Below are positions 1-7,501 of a DNA stretch of 20,382 nt, in pieces (position 1 is the first letter of the stretch; every line of letters begins with the position of its first letter). The notes under the pieces were generated by a model. That model was not told the origin of the DNA. It searched no databases and saw nothing but the letters and a program-made list of their open reading frames with translations. The stretch comes from JAATGI01 sp036510675 (GTDB lineage Bacteria > Pseudomonadota > Alphaproteobacteria > ATCC43930 > CGMCC-115725): NCBI GenBank assembly GCA_036510675.1, contig DATCDN010000136.1, positions 1-20,382 on the forward strand, given 5' to 3'. The position numbers were made by a program, and so were the translations under genes.

Positions 1-92
1 CTAAATCCCACGACAACCGTGACCGGTTCGCCTGCAACACCCGCGCACCACCACACATCGCCACCCCCTCCGCTCCCGCAAAGAGAATCACA

Positions 93-109
93 TCCCAATA
101 AAATTGGGA
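93..109. repeat. Short perfect inverted repeat in the leader upstream of recX
   Basis: Two 7-base arms, TCCCAAT (93-99) and ATTGGGA (103-109), are separated by AAA. The stretch 1-206 has no convincing gene: the one open frame on the plus strand (19-210) is proline- and histidine-rich and resembles no family. The repeat could be the end of a hairpin belonging to a transcript left of the window or a protein-binding site. Neither can be decided here. Confidence 0.3.
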
Positions 110-206
110 ATCCTTCACACGCTCTTTCGCCGGAGAGGCGCGGTGGTGGGAATTGGGAGTGGGGAACGCCATCGGATTCGCGCGTTGGGTCGGTTAAGCT
201 AGTCCG

Positions 207-791
207 ATGAGCGACCCTGGCCAGTACCCGGCAATGAGCCACCCGCCTTTGACCAATGCCGTGCTTGAACGGGCGGCGGCGACGTATCTTGAGCGCTATC
301 CCAGCTCGGCCGAGAATCTGCGCCGGGTGCTGATGCGCCGGGTGGCGAAGGCGGCGCGCGTGGATGCCGATCAGGCGGTCGAGGGCATCGCTTTGGTCGA
401 GGCGCTGATCGCGCGCTATCTGGCGGCCGGGCTGCTCGATGATGGACATTATGCCGAGCACCGGGCCGCCGGCCTCGCCCGCGGCGGCGCCTCGCGCTAT
501 CGGATTCGCGGCAAGCTGATGCAGAAAGGGGTGGCGCGCGACGCGATCGAGCGCGCGATTGTCACGCTCGACGACCGTGGCGAGGGCTCGGAGCGCGAAG
601 CCGCCGCCGCCCTCATCCGCAAGAAGCGGCTTGGCCCTTACCGCGCGGCCGAGGCGCGCGCCGCGTCACGGCAAAAGGATGTGGCGGCGCTGGCACGGGC
701 CGGCTTCGCGCTCGACCTGGCGCGGCGCCTGCTTGGTGCGCCCGATGTCGCGGCCTTGGAGGAAATGGCGCGTGAGGATCAGGACGGATAG
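207..791 (+). CDS. recX: Regulatory protein RecX
   Basis: The 194-residue product matches the RecX family in length and in its all-helical, Arg/Ala-rich make-up. The N-terminal repeat contains YLERYPSSAENLRRVLMRR (about residues 28-46), followed by the family's L-D-D-x-x-Y-A pattern (LLDDGHYAEH, about 76-85) and a G-x-S-R-Y-R-I-R segment. RecX proteins bind RecA filaments in the cytoplasm and limit recombinase and SOS activity. recA is not in this window, so the usual partnership is inferred from the family. No Shine-Dalgarno sequence precedes the ATG at 207. TAAGCT at 195-200 resembles a -10 box and would place transcription start almost at the ATG, so a leaderless start is possible. A second in-frame ATG at 234 also lacks a clear ribosome site. 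The gene converges on the next one with only 5 bases between stop codons. Confidence 0.9.
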   Translation: MSDPGQYPAMSHPPLTNAVLERAAATYLERYPSSAENLRRVLMRRVAKAARVDADQAVEGIALVEALIARYLAAGLLDDGHYAEHRAAGLARGGASRYRIRGKLMQKGVARDAIERAIVTLDDRGEGSEREAAAALIRKKRLGPYRAAEARAASRQKDVAALARAGFALDLARRLLGAPDVAALEEMAREDQDG

Positions 792-796
792 GCCCG

Positions 797-3076
797 TCAC
801 CCGCGATCGCGCGGCGCCCGCAAGGCGGCGGCGATATGACGATCGTTACTGGGTCGGCCGTTGCTGGGCCGCGCCGCCGGCATCGGCTCGGGATTGGCGA
901 CGATGATGGTCTGCGCCGGCAGGGCGAAGGCGATGCCCTCCTGCTCGAAGCGCAGCTTGACCCGGCGGTTGAACTCGCGCTGAACCGGCCAGCGGCCGCT
1001 GGCGGTGCACACGATCTGGCCGACGATGGTCATCGTCGTGCCATCGATCTTGTCGACGCCCCAGAGCTGAAGCTCGCTCAGCATCAGCGGCCGGAAGGCA
1101 TCGTCGTGCCGCATCTCGCGCGCGATGTCGGCGAGGGCGCGCGACACCCGGTCGCTGTCTTCCGCGATCGCGACATTGACGCCGACGGCGGCGTTACCGA
1201 TCCCGCGATTGGTGTTGGCGATGGTGGTGACGGCGCTGAACGGGATGGTGTGCAGCGCGCCGGCGCCGTCGCGCAGCCGCATGGTGCGGATCGAGATTTC
1301 CTGGACCGTGCCGGCATGGCCGCCGCCGACATCGACATAGTCGCCGACCGTGACGGTGTTCTCGACCAGGATGAAGAGGCCGTTGATGATGTCCTTGACC
1401 AGCGCCTGCGAGCCGAGGCCGACCGCGATGCCGATGATCCCGGCGCCGGCCAGCAACGGCGCGATATTGACGCCGATCTGCGCCAGCACGACGAACGCGG
1501 CCATGGTGACGATGGCGATCAGCACGGTGGAGCGGATCAGCGGCAGCAGCGTGCGCATGCGCGCGCTGACCTGGGCATGACGCTCGGCGTCGCCGCCGCC
1601 CAGCGCGCGCTCGACCGCGGCGCTGATCACCTCCCAGGCGGCGATCGCGATTGCGATGACGATGACGATCGATAGCAGCGTGCCGGCGATATCGCGGACA
1701 TATTGGCGCGCGAACCAGTCCAGCGCGTCGATGCCCCAAATCTCCAACAACAGGACGATGGCGGCGGCATAGACCACCGCCGAGATCACGAAAATCAGCG
1801 CGGGGACATATTTGTTGGTCCGCGCCTCGAGGCCGGGATAGCGCGCGCGCAGATCGGCGCCGACGGCGAAGCCGCGCTCGTCGAGATGCCGGATCAGCCG
1901 CATGGCGAGACCGGCGCCCACCAGCACCAGGATGCTGATCAGGGTGGCGCGCAGCACGAAGCCGACGCCGCCGTTGATGTCCACGAGATAGGCGCCGAAG
2001 CTGCCGAGGATGTAGACGATCGCGACGATGTGCCAGGTGTCGGCCAGCGCGTTGCGGATCATGCGCAGCGTGCTGGTCGCCGGACGCGGCCGGTCGGGCT
2101 GGGCCGCCGAGCCGCGCAGAAAGGCGGACACGGCGGCGCGATTCTGCAGGATGAACACGATCGCCAGCCCGGCCACCACGATGATCGCGAACCGCGCGAT
2201 CAGATCGGCGACCGAGTGCGGCGCGCGCAGCGCCCGCGCCAGCTCGGCGACGCCGAAGCCATAGACGACCCACACCGTGAAACGCCGGATCCAGATATAG
2301 AGATAGGTGCGCGATTCCTCGCTCAAGCGTAGGAAATAGGGCGCGGCCGGCGTGATCAGCAGCACCCGCGCCAGCACCAGAATCGCCTGCGCGTGCAGAA
2401 TCGTGGCGATCGCCACCGCCGCCATCGGCCGCGCCGGCACGGCCGGGTGCAGCGTCGCCAGGACCAGGGTCGCGACCGCCCCGAATACCGCGATCGGCAG
2501 GAGATAAAGGACCAGGGTGACGGCGAGGAGGACCAGCCATTTGGTGAAACTGCCGCCCTGCCGCAGGGCGAAGCGCGCGCGGGCGCCGCGCAAGAGGCGC
2601 CCGACGATCAGCGCCGCCGCCGTGCCGGCGCCGAAGATGATCAGCAGACGGACAAAGGCTTCGAGCCAGATCATCCGCAACTCGGCCGATGCGACCTGAC
2701 GATCGATCCAGCGAACCAGGCTGGGCGCGGCGCGCGCGATGCCGATGATGTCGGCCAGCTCGCCGCCGACGCCCTGAAACCGCGTGGTCAGCCCCTCGAT
2801 TAAATTGGGAACCGCCAAAGTTGGAACCACCACGGCGGGCGGGGCGGCGGTCGCGGGCGCTCCCTGCTTTTGCGCCGCGATCAGCGCCTGAAGCTGTCGG
2901 ATCAGGGCCGTGCGCTGCTGATCGTTTTGCAGGGTCCCGACCAGTTTCTCCAAATCCGCGGTCGAGCCGGGCGCGGCGACGGGACTGGTGCTCGGCGTCG
3001 CGGGGGCGGCCTGGCTCCAGGCCGGGCCGGCGACACCGAACAGCATCAGCGCAATGATGAATAGAAAATTCCGCAT
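797..3076 (-). CDS. Large MscS-family mechanosensitive ion channel (YbiO-like)
   Basis: The 759-residue product starts with a signal-peptide-like segment (about 1-21, ending in AWS-Q), then a low-complexity Ala/Pro stretch and a short helical region rich in Leu/Gln (about 40-72). Many membrane helices follow. The conserved MscS core lies near residues 533-620: a glycine/alanine-packed pore helix (LLAGAGIIGIAVGLGSQ), then the KDIINGLFILVENTVTVGDYV segment of the beta domain, then a cytoplasmic alpha/beta domain. Length and layout resemble the E. coli YbiO subfamily (about 740 residues) rather than small MscS. Such channels sit in the inner membrane and release solutes on hypo-osmotic shock. 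GGGAGA just upstream of the ATG (minus strand) supports the start. The last 25 or so residues are Arg/Pro-rich and probably disordered. lysE follows downstream on the same strand after about 73 bases, but the functions need not be linked. Confidence 0.92.
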   Translation of the reverse strand: MRNFLFIIALMLFGVAGPAWSQAAPATPSTSPVAAPGSTADLEKLVGTLQNDQQRTALIRQLQALIAAQKQGAPATAAPPAVVVPTLAVPNLIEGLTTRFQGVGGELADIIGIARAAPSLVRWIDRQVASAELRMIWLEAFVRLLIIFGAGTAAALIVGRLLRGARARFALRQGGSFTKWLVLLAVTLVLYLLPIAVFGAVATLVLATLHPAVPARPMAAVAIATILHAQAILVLARVLLITPAAPYFLRLSEESRTYLYIWIRRFTVWVVYGFGVAELARALRAPHSVADLIARFAIIVVAGLAIVFILQNRAAVSAFLRGSAAQPDRPRPATSTLRMIRNALADTWHIVAIVYILGSFGAYLVDINGGVGFVLRATLISILVLVGAGLAMRLIRHLDERGFAVGADLRARYPGLEARTNKYVPALIFVISAVVYAAAIVLLLEIWGIDALDWFARQYVRDIAGTLLSIVIVIAIAIAAWEVISAAVERALGGGDAERHAQVSARMRTLLPLIRSTVLIAIVTMAAFVVLAQIGVNIAPLLAGAGIIGIAVGLGSQALVKDIINGLFILVENTVTVGDYVDVGGGHAGTVQEISIRTMRLRDGAGALHTIPFSAVTTIANTNRGIGNAAVGVNVAIAEDSDRVSRALADIAREMRHDDAFRPLMLSELQLWGVDKIDGTTMTIVGQIVCTASGRWPVQREFNRRVKLRFEQEGIAFALPAQTIIVANPEPMPAARPSNGRPSNDRHIAAALRAPRDRG

Positions 3077-3150
3077 CGTTTCTCCCGGCTTGTTGCGACG
3101 ACAACCTCGATACCATTCCCCCTACGAACGATGGAGGTCGGGAAACGTTG

Positions 3151-3804
3151 CTAGAGGCGGGCCAGCGCCTTCAGCGCGGCGCCTAGCAGCCCGACACCCG
3201 AAATCGCCAAGATGCCGCCCGAAATCCGGTTCAGCCAGGCGAGGTGAAAGCTGCCGGCCAGCCGCTGGACCCAGAACAGGCCGAAGCTCAGGGCCAGCCA
3301 CCACAGCAGCGAGCCGGCGAACACGCCGACGACCAGCGCCCCCAGGGTAAACACGCCGGCACTCTCGGCGACGCCGATCTTGGCGAAGATCGCGGCGAAC
3401 GCCAGAATGGTGATCGGGTTGGTGATGGTCAGCGCGAAGGTCGAGACATAGGCGGTGACGTGCCGCTCCCCCGTCAGCGGCACCGCCTGGCGCTCGGTCG
3501 GCGGCTGGAGCAGGGTGCGCACCCCGATCACCAGCAGGAAAATGCCGCCGGCGGCGCCGAACCAATCCTGGTACGACAGCAGCCAGTCGCGCAGAAACGT
3601 CAGGCCGGTCGCGGCGATGATACCAAAAACAGTATCGGCTGTTGCCGCGCCCATACCGGATAGGAAGCCGTAAGTTGGCCCCTCGAATACCGTGCGGCGC
3701 ACGCACAAGACGCCGACGGGTCCGACCGGCAACGCGATCACGACACCGATGGCGACGCCCTTCAGGAGCGCGATCAGCAGCAGAGCCGCCGGTTCAAACG
3801 GCAT
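3151..3804 (-). CDS. LysE/RhtB-family amino-acid exporter
   Basis: The 217-residue hydrophobic protein fits the LysE/RhtB translocator family in length and in about six predicted membrane helices. The family signature near the N-terminus is present: a Gly/Pro-rich first helix ending ALPVGPVGVLCVRRT (about residues 24-38), a second helix starting GFLSGMGAATADT, and the conserved ALTITNPITILAFAAIF stretch in the middle. Members export amino acids or small metabolites across the inner membrane by proton exchange. The substrate cannot be read from sequence. No strong ribosome site is visible before the ATG at 3804. The gene is divergent from the glutathione peroxidase gene, with 104 bases between their starts that must hold both promoters unless lysE is read from elsewhere. 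Confidence 0.88.
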   Translation of the reverse strand: MPFEPAALLLIALLKGVAIGVVIALPVGPVGVLCVRRTVFEGPTYGFLSGMGAATADTVFGIIAATGLTFLRDWLLSYQDWFGAAGGIFLLVIGVRTLLQPPTERQAVPLTGERHVTAYVSTFALTITNPITILAFAAIFAKIGVAESAGVFTLGALVVGVFAGSLLWWLALSFGLFWVQRLAGSFHLAWLNRISGGILAISGVGLLGAALKALARL

Positions 3805-3908
3805 GGCGACAGTGTCGGGGATGCGCTATCGCGGCGCAACCGGAAATCGCCGGTATCGCGGTTACCTTTGTGTTAGCCTCGCTGCCAGCGAACCCTTAGG
3901 AGGTCGGA

Positions 3909-4406
3909 ATGGCCAATGCCAAGGCGCATGATTTTTCCTTCCAGACCATCGACGGGAGCCCGATGCCGCTGGCCCAGTTCAAGGGCGGTCCGGTCCTCGT
4001 CGTGAATACCGCGTCGCAATGCGGCTTCACCCCGCAATACCGCGATTTGCAGGCGTTATGGGAACGCTATCGCGAGCAGGGTCTGACCGTGATCGGCGTG
4101 CCCTCCAACGATTTCGGCCATCAGGAGCCGGGCAGCAACGACGAGATCAAGCATTTCTGCCAGGACAAATACGGTGTCGATTTCCCGCTGGCCAGCAAGG
4201 AGAAGGTGGCGGGCGACGAGGCCCATCCCTTCTATCAATGGGCGGCATCGGAAGGCGGCGAAAGCGCGGCGCCGCGCTGGAATTTCCATAAATACCTGGT
4301 CGGACCCTATGGCGAGCTGGCCGGCGCCTTCCCGGCCCAGGTGAAACCGCTCGACCAGTCAATCACCGAGGAAATCGAGCGCCTGATCCAAACCTCGAAG
4401 GCGTAG
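3909..4406 (+). CDS. Glutathione peroxidase family thiol peroxidase
   Basis: The 165-residue protein has the glutathione peroxidase thioredoxin fold motifs: NTASQCGFTPQY with the peroxidatic Cys38, GVPSNDFGHQEPGSN (63-77), a candidate resolving Cys84 in HFCQDKYG, and RWNFHKYLV with Trp124-Asn125 of the catalytic tetrad. It should reduce hydrogen peroxide or lipid hydroperoxides in the cytoplasm. Cys rather than selenocysteine at the active site and the presence of Cys84 suggest a thioredoxin-dependent cycle, as established for many bacterial Cys-GPx enzymes. The tetrad Gln (usual motif NQFG) is Asp68 here, and the Cys of the usual PCNQFG is Ser. An ideal AGGAGGT (3898-3904) lies four bases before the ATG, so the start is firm. 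The gene looks monocistronic. Confidence 0.93.
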   Translation: MANAKAHDFSFQTIDGSPMPLAQFKGGPVLVVNTASQCGFTPQYRDLQALWERYREQGLTVIGVPSNDFGHQEPGSNDEIKHFCQDKYGVDFPLASKEKVAGDEAHPFYQWAASEGGESAAPRWNFHKYLVGPYGELAGAFPAQVKPLDQSITEEIERLIQTSKA

Positions 4407-4428
4407 GAGCCTGCCTGGACAGCGTTCG

Positions 4429-4469
4429 CTTCGCGCCCTATCTTCTCTTTATGGCGCGAAGGGAGAAGA
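4429..4469 (+). promoter_or_regulatory. Two interleaved inverted repeats before the vapBC operon (candidate operator or mRNA switch)
   Basis: Arm A is CTTCGCGCC (4429-4437) and its exact complement GGCGCGAAG is at 4453-4461. Arm B is TCTTCTC (4441-4447) and its exact complement GAGAAGA is at 4463-4469. The order is A-B-A'-B', with 15 bases between the arms of each pair. B' overlaps the purine-rich ribosome site just before the antitoxin ATG at 4474. AbrB/MazE-fold antitoxins commonly repress their own operon by binding inverted repeats, so an operator is the simplest reading. TATCTT inside the region could be a -10 element. Mutually exclusive RNA hairpins are an alternative. Confidence 0.5.
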
Positions 4470-4473
4470 GGAC

Positions 4474-4761
4474 ATGAATTCGGTTCACGCCAAGGTTTCG
4501 GAGGCGGGCCGCATCAGTCTGCCGGCGGCGTTCCGAAAGGCTGTTGGGCTTGATCGCGGTGGCGATGTCGTCGTCGAACTCGATGGCAGTGTTATCCGCA
4601 TCCGTTCCTTGAAAGAAGTTATCGGGGAGGCCCAGGCGATCGCCCGTCGGATCATGGGCAACAACGATCCTGAAGGCTCCGTCGATGCCTTCATCGCGGA
4701 ACGCCGTCGCGAAGCCGCGAAGGAAGACGCAGAGGCGGACGGAAAAGAGGAAGAGGGATGA
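4474..4761 (+). CDS. VapB-type antitoxin, AbrB/MazE-like DNA-binding protein
   Basis: The 95-residue protein opens with the swapped-hairpin AbrB pattern: V-H-A-K-V-S-E-A-G-R-I-S-L-P, then FRKAVGLDRGGDVVVELDG (about residues 3-40). This is the dimeric DNA-binding fold used by VapB, MazE and AbrB. The C-terminal half is charged and helical (RRREAAKEDAEADGKEEEG), as expected of a flexible segment that wraps and neutralises the toxin. The stop codon overlaps the toxin start by four bases (ATGA at 4758-4761), implying translational coupling. The protein probably represses its own promoter alone and with the toxin, through the inverted repeats at 4429-4469. Codons such as GTT and CGT are somewhat commoner here than in neighbouring genes, which fits a mobile toxin-antitoxin module. 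Confidence 0.82.
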   Translation: MNSVHAKVSEAGRISLPAAFRKAVGLDRGGDVVVELDGSVIRIRSLKEVIGEAQAIARRIMGNNDPEGSVDAFIAERRREAAKEDAEADGKEEEG

Positions 4762-5147
4762 TCGAATTTGCGCTCGATGCTTCGGCCGTGATCGCCTTTT
4801 TGCTGGGCGAGCGTGGCGGCGATATTGTCGAGCCGGTCTTGGCGCAATCGTCGATGACGACGGTCAATCTGAGTGAAGTGGTTGGCCATTTCGCGCGCAA
4901 GGCGAAAAGTCACACCGAAGTTCAGGATATGCTCCGTCGGCTTCCGATCGCGTTCGTGCCATTCGACGAAGCCTTGGCCTTCGATGCGGGTATGCTGATC
5001 AAAGCAACAAAGCCGGCTGGTCTATCTTTCGGCGATCGGGCTTGCCTGGCGCTGGCGCGAAGTCGTGGGGCGAAGGTGTTGACCGCCGACCGCGCCTGGG
5101 CGCGCATCGCGTCCATCGTCGATGTTGAAATCGAGGTCATTCGCTAG
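4758..5147 (+). CDS. VapC-type PIN-domain ribonuclease toxin
   Basis: The 129-residue protein has the four acidic PIN-domain residues in the right order: Asp7 (FALDASA), Glu40 (VNLSEV), Asp93 (SFGDRACLALA) and Asp111 (LTADRAW). These bind the metal ions of a small ribonuclease. In the VapC family the targets are tRNA or rRNA sites, and action arrests growth until the antitoxin recovers. All four residues are intact, so the toxin is probably active. It is read from the antitoxin transcript with a four-base start/stop overlap. Its TAG stop (5145-5147) sits in the palindrome CTAG, whose other strand is the stop codon of the next, opposite gene. Confidence 0.88.
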   Translation: MIEFALDASAVIAFLLGERGGDIVEPVLAQSSMTTVNLSEVVGHFARKAKSHTEVQDMLRRLPIAFVPFDEALAFDAGMLIKATKPAGLSFGDRACLALARSRGAKVLTADRAWARIASIVDVEIEVIR

Positions 5148-5635
5148 CGCAAAATCTCCACCAGCAGCACCCAGGCGCCGATCATGCCGGCGATAATCGC
5201 GGCGAAGGCGGCGACCGCCAGCCAATAAAGCCCGCCGCCGCTGCCCGCCAATAGGCTGACGCCGCCGGCGATGAGCGGCAGCGTGGCGCATTGCCCCAGG
5301 ATCAGGCGCAGTGCGTACTGGCGGCGGGTGGCGCCGCCGGCATTGCCGCCGCCGGCCCCGACCGCGATCATGGTCGCGGACATGGCGAAGCCGAGCAGGA
5401 TCAGCTCGGTCGCGAACGCCATCTTCCCTTGCGGGATCAACGCGGCCAGCCCGACGATCAGCAACGAGACCAGCAAGGCCAAGGCTTCGATGGCGCGGCC
5501 CTGTACCGCGCGGGTCGTCAGAAGACGCTGCAGATTGATCGAGATAGCGACGAAGACCAGACCCGCCAGCGCGGCCCCGGCGCCCGCCTGGGCGACGAAG
5601 AAATCATGCCAACGCTCGATCGCGAATCCGTCCAT
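5144..5635 (-). CDS. Four-helix membrane protein of unknown function
   Basis: The product is about 163 residues. It starts MDGFAIERWHDFFVAQAG, a short amphipathic segment followed by a small-residue helix (AGAALAGLVFVAISINL), then three more hydrophobic helices ending in ALVEIL-type residues. The W-H-D-F-F plus G-A-G-A-A-L-A-G-L pattern is familiar from widespread uncharacterised bacterial membrane proteins; I know no firm function. A longer reading from a GTG at 5653 exists, but GGGGAGA at 5641-5647 (minus strand) is positioned for the paired ATGs at 5638 and 5635, with the better spacing for 5635. The gene faces vapC and shares the CTAG stop palindrome with it. There is no evidence that it belongs to the toxin-antitoxin unit. 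Confidence 0.7.
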   Translation of the reverse strand: MDGFAIERWHDFFVAQAGAGAALAGLVFVAISINLQRLLTTRAVQGRAIEALALLVSLLIVGLAALIPQGKMAFATELILLGFAMSATMIAVGAGGGNAGGATRRQYALRLILGQCATLPLIAGGVSLLAGSGGGLYWLAVAAFAAIIAGMIGAWVLLVEILR

Positions 5636-5640
5636 CATTG

Positions 5641-5647
5641 TCTCCCC
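5641..5647 (-). promoter_or_regulatory. Ribosome-binding site that sets the start of the four-helix membrane protein
   Basis: The minus strand reads GGGGAGA, then CA, then ATGATG. GGAG lies six bases before the second ATG (5635) and three before the first (5638), favouring 5635. The upstream GTG at 5653 would place this site inside the coding region and has no comparable ribosome site of its own. Confidence 0.6.
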
Positions 5648-5741
5648 GCGCACCCGGCCGCGACGATGATTACAACGAATTAAGTTGCTCTCATCGCCTC
5701 ATTCGCTTGATTCGGGGGGCGGCCCCGGTTAAATGCGGGGT

Positions 5742-5761
5742 CCCTCGGGAGGGTCCGGACC
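5742..5761. repeat. Palindromes in the leader of the ABC-transporter operon
   Basis: CCCTC-GG-GAGGG (5742-5753) overlaps the perfect 10-base palindrome GGTCCGGACC (5752-5761). A related half, CGGTCCGG (5794-5801), recurs about 40 bases on, just before the ATG at 5807. These could be operator sites or an mRNA hairpin. No clear Shine-Dalgarno sequence is present before 5807, which makes leader-based control conceivable. The stretch 5654-5806 holds no gene. Confidence 0.3.
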
Positions 5762-5806
5762 GATCGCTGGTCGGGGCACGGCAAAAAAAGGAACGGTCCG
5801 GTCGGT

Positions 5807-6748
5807 ATGGAAGCCAAGATCGAGGTGCGGCACCTGACGAAGCGTTTCGGCCCGGCGACGGCGGTTGACGATGTCACGTTTTCGGTCGGACGCGGCGAGG
5901 TGCTGGGCTTTCTCGGCCCGAATGGCGCCGGCAAGTCCACCACCATGAAAATGATCACCGGGTTTCTGGCACCGACGCGCGGCACCGCCACGATCTGCGG
6001 CATCGACATCGGCGACAACCCGATCGAGGCCAAGCGCCATTTCGGCTACCTGCCTGAAGGCGCGCCGGCCTATCCCGACATGAATCCCGCCGGCTTCCTC
6101 GCCTTCGTCGCCCACATTCGCGGCTTCGGCGGCGCCGAGGCGAAGCGGCGCATCGCCTTGGCGGTCGCGCGCACCGCGCTGAGCGGGGTGATGCATCAGC
6201 CGATCGAGACCCTGTCCAAGGGTTTCAAGCGCCGCGTCGGCCTGGCCCAGGCGCTGTTGCACGACCCCGAAGTGCTGATCCTCGACGAGCCAACCGATGG
6301 GCTAGACCCCAATCAGAAGCATGAGGTGCGCAACCTGATCGCGGCGCTGGCGCCGGACAAGGCGATCATCATCTCGACCCACATCCTCGAAGAAGTCGAC
6401 GCGGTGTGCAGTCGCGCCATCGTGATCGCCTCGGGCCGGGTGCTGATCGACGATACGCCCGGCCGCTTCGCCGCGCGCTCGCGGCTTCATAATTCCGTGC
6501 GGCTGATGCTGGCCGATCCCGCCATCGACGCGCGCACCGCGCTGCTGCGCCTGCCGGGCGTCGCGGCGGTCGAGAGCATCGAGGATGACGAAGGCAAGGC
6601 GCTGCTGATCGTGCCGCAGGAGGGCCGGTCGATCATCGCCGAGGTGACCGATCTGATGCGCACCGCCGGCTGGCCGGTCGCGGCGCTGCGCGTCGAGCGT
6701 GGCAAGCTCGACGATGTGTTCCGCGACATCACCCTGAAGGCGGCGTAG
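5807..6748 (+). CDS. ABC transporter ATP-binding protein, GldA-like
   Basis: The 313-residue protein is a complete ABC ATPase: Walker A GPNGAGKST (37-45), a Q-loop region reading FGYLPEGAPAYPDM without an obvious Gln, signature LSKGF (136-140), Walker B VLILDEP (156-162) and switch His192 in STH. The roughly 90-residue C-terminal extension, ending GKLDDVFRDITL, is typical of the ABC-2 exporter and gliding-type ATPases. It probably energises the permease encoded 15 bases downstream, at the inner face of the cytoplasmic membrane. The same gene order (ATPase, permease, GldG-like, DUF4340) occurs in many bacteria outside Bacteroidetes. Its substrate is not known to me. No strong ribosome site precedes the ATG. 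Confidence 0.9.
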   Translation: MEAKIEVRHLTKRFGPATAVDDVTFSVGRGEVLGFLGPNGAGKSTTMKMITGFLAPTRGTATICGIDIGDNPIEAKRHFGYLPEGAPAYPDMNPAGFLAFVAHIRGFGGAEAKRRIALAVARTALSGVMHQPIETLSKGFKRRVGLAQALLHDPEVLILDEPTDGLDPNQKHEVRNLIAALAPDKAIIISTHILEEVDAVCSRAIVIASGRVLIDDTPGRFAARSRLHNSVRLMLADPAIDARTALLRLPGVAAVESIEDDEGKALLIVPQEGRSIIAEVTDLMRTAGWPVAALRVERGKLDDVFRDITLKAA

Positions 6749-6763
6749 GCCACTCACCCCATC

Positions 6764-7498
6764 ATGCGCAGCATTTCAATCATCTTCCGGCGCGAGCTCG
6801 CGAGCTATTTCGCGACCCCGCTGGCCTATATCTTCATCGTCATCTTCCTGGTGATGGCGGGGACCTTCGCCTTCTTCGTCGGCAATTTCTTCACCCGCGG
6901 CCAGGCCGATCTGCAGCCCTTCTTCCAGTTCCATCCCTGGCTGTACCTGGTGCTGATCCCCGCTTTGTCGATGCGGCTCTGGGCGGAGGAGCGCAAGACC
7001 GGCACCATCGAGCTGTTCCTCACCCTGCCAATTTCGATGGGCGAGGCGGTGCTGGGCAAGTTCCTGGCCGCCTGGGCCTTCGCCGGCATCGCGCTGATCC
7101 TGACCTTTCCGTTCTGGATCACGGTCAATATTCTCGGCCATCCCGACAACGGCGTAATCGTCGCGAGCTATATCGGCAGCTTCCTGATGGCGGGCGCCTA
7201 TCTCGCCATCGGCAGCGCGCTGTCGGCGCTGACCAAGAGCCAGATCATCGCCTTCGTCGTCACCGCCGCCGTATGCTTTTTCTTCACGGTCAGCGGCTCC
7301 TCGATCCTGATGAGCTTCCTCAGTGGCTGGGCGCCGGCCGGCGTTCTGAACCATCTGGCCTTTTTCAGCTTCCTCACGCATTTCAACGCCATTATCCGTG
7401 GCGTCATCGACCTGCGCGACCTGGTGTTTTTCGTCTCGGTGATGGTGTTCTTCCTGTTCGCGAACGCGATCATCGTCGATCTGAAAAAGGCGGATTAG
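6764..7498 (+). CDS. ABC-2 type permease, GldF-like
   Basis: The 244-residue protein has about six membrane helices. Its opening (FRRELASYFATPLAYIFIV) is characteristic of GldF-type ABC-2 permeases, in which a cytoplasmic R-R-E-L is followed by the first helix. The cytoplasmic loop SMRLWAEERKTGTIELF (about residues 68-84) is the conserved coupling region that contacts the ATPase. It is expected to dimerise and form the channel of the exporter with the preceding ATPase. Spacing is tight: 15 bases after the ATPase gene and 3 bases before the next gene, so all are surely one transcript. The transported substrate cannot be inferred. Confidence 0.88.
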   Translation: MRSISIIFRRELASYFATPLAYIFIVIFLVMAGTFAFFVGNFFTRGQADLQPFFQFHPWLYLVLIPALSMRLWAEERKTGTIELFLTLPISMGEAVLGKFLAAWAFAGIALILTFPFWITVNILGHPDNGVIVASYIGSFLMAGAYLAIGSALSALTKSQIIAFVVTAAVCFFFTVSGSSILMSFLSGWAPAGVLNHLAFFSFLTHFNAIIRGVIDLRDLVFFVSVMVFFLFANAIIVDLKKAD

Positions 7499-7501
7499 GC
7501 G

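Noticed and set aside
1..210. 63-codon open frame at 19-210
   Set aside because: Pro/His/Gly-rich, no family resemblance and no ribosome site.
1194..3116. 640-codon minus-strand frame overlapping the MscS gene in another frame
   Set aside because: Arg/Gly/His-rich translation without membrane helices. The MscS frame has a conserved core and a ribosome site.
4429..4469. A true H-type pseudoknot formed by the interleaved repeats at vapBC
   Set aside because: Only one base lies between A' and B', too short to span a 9-bp stem, so the two pairings would be alternatives rather than simultaneous.
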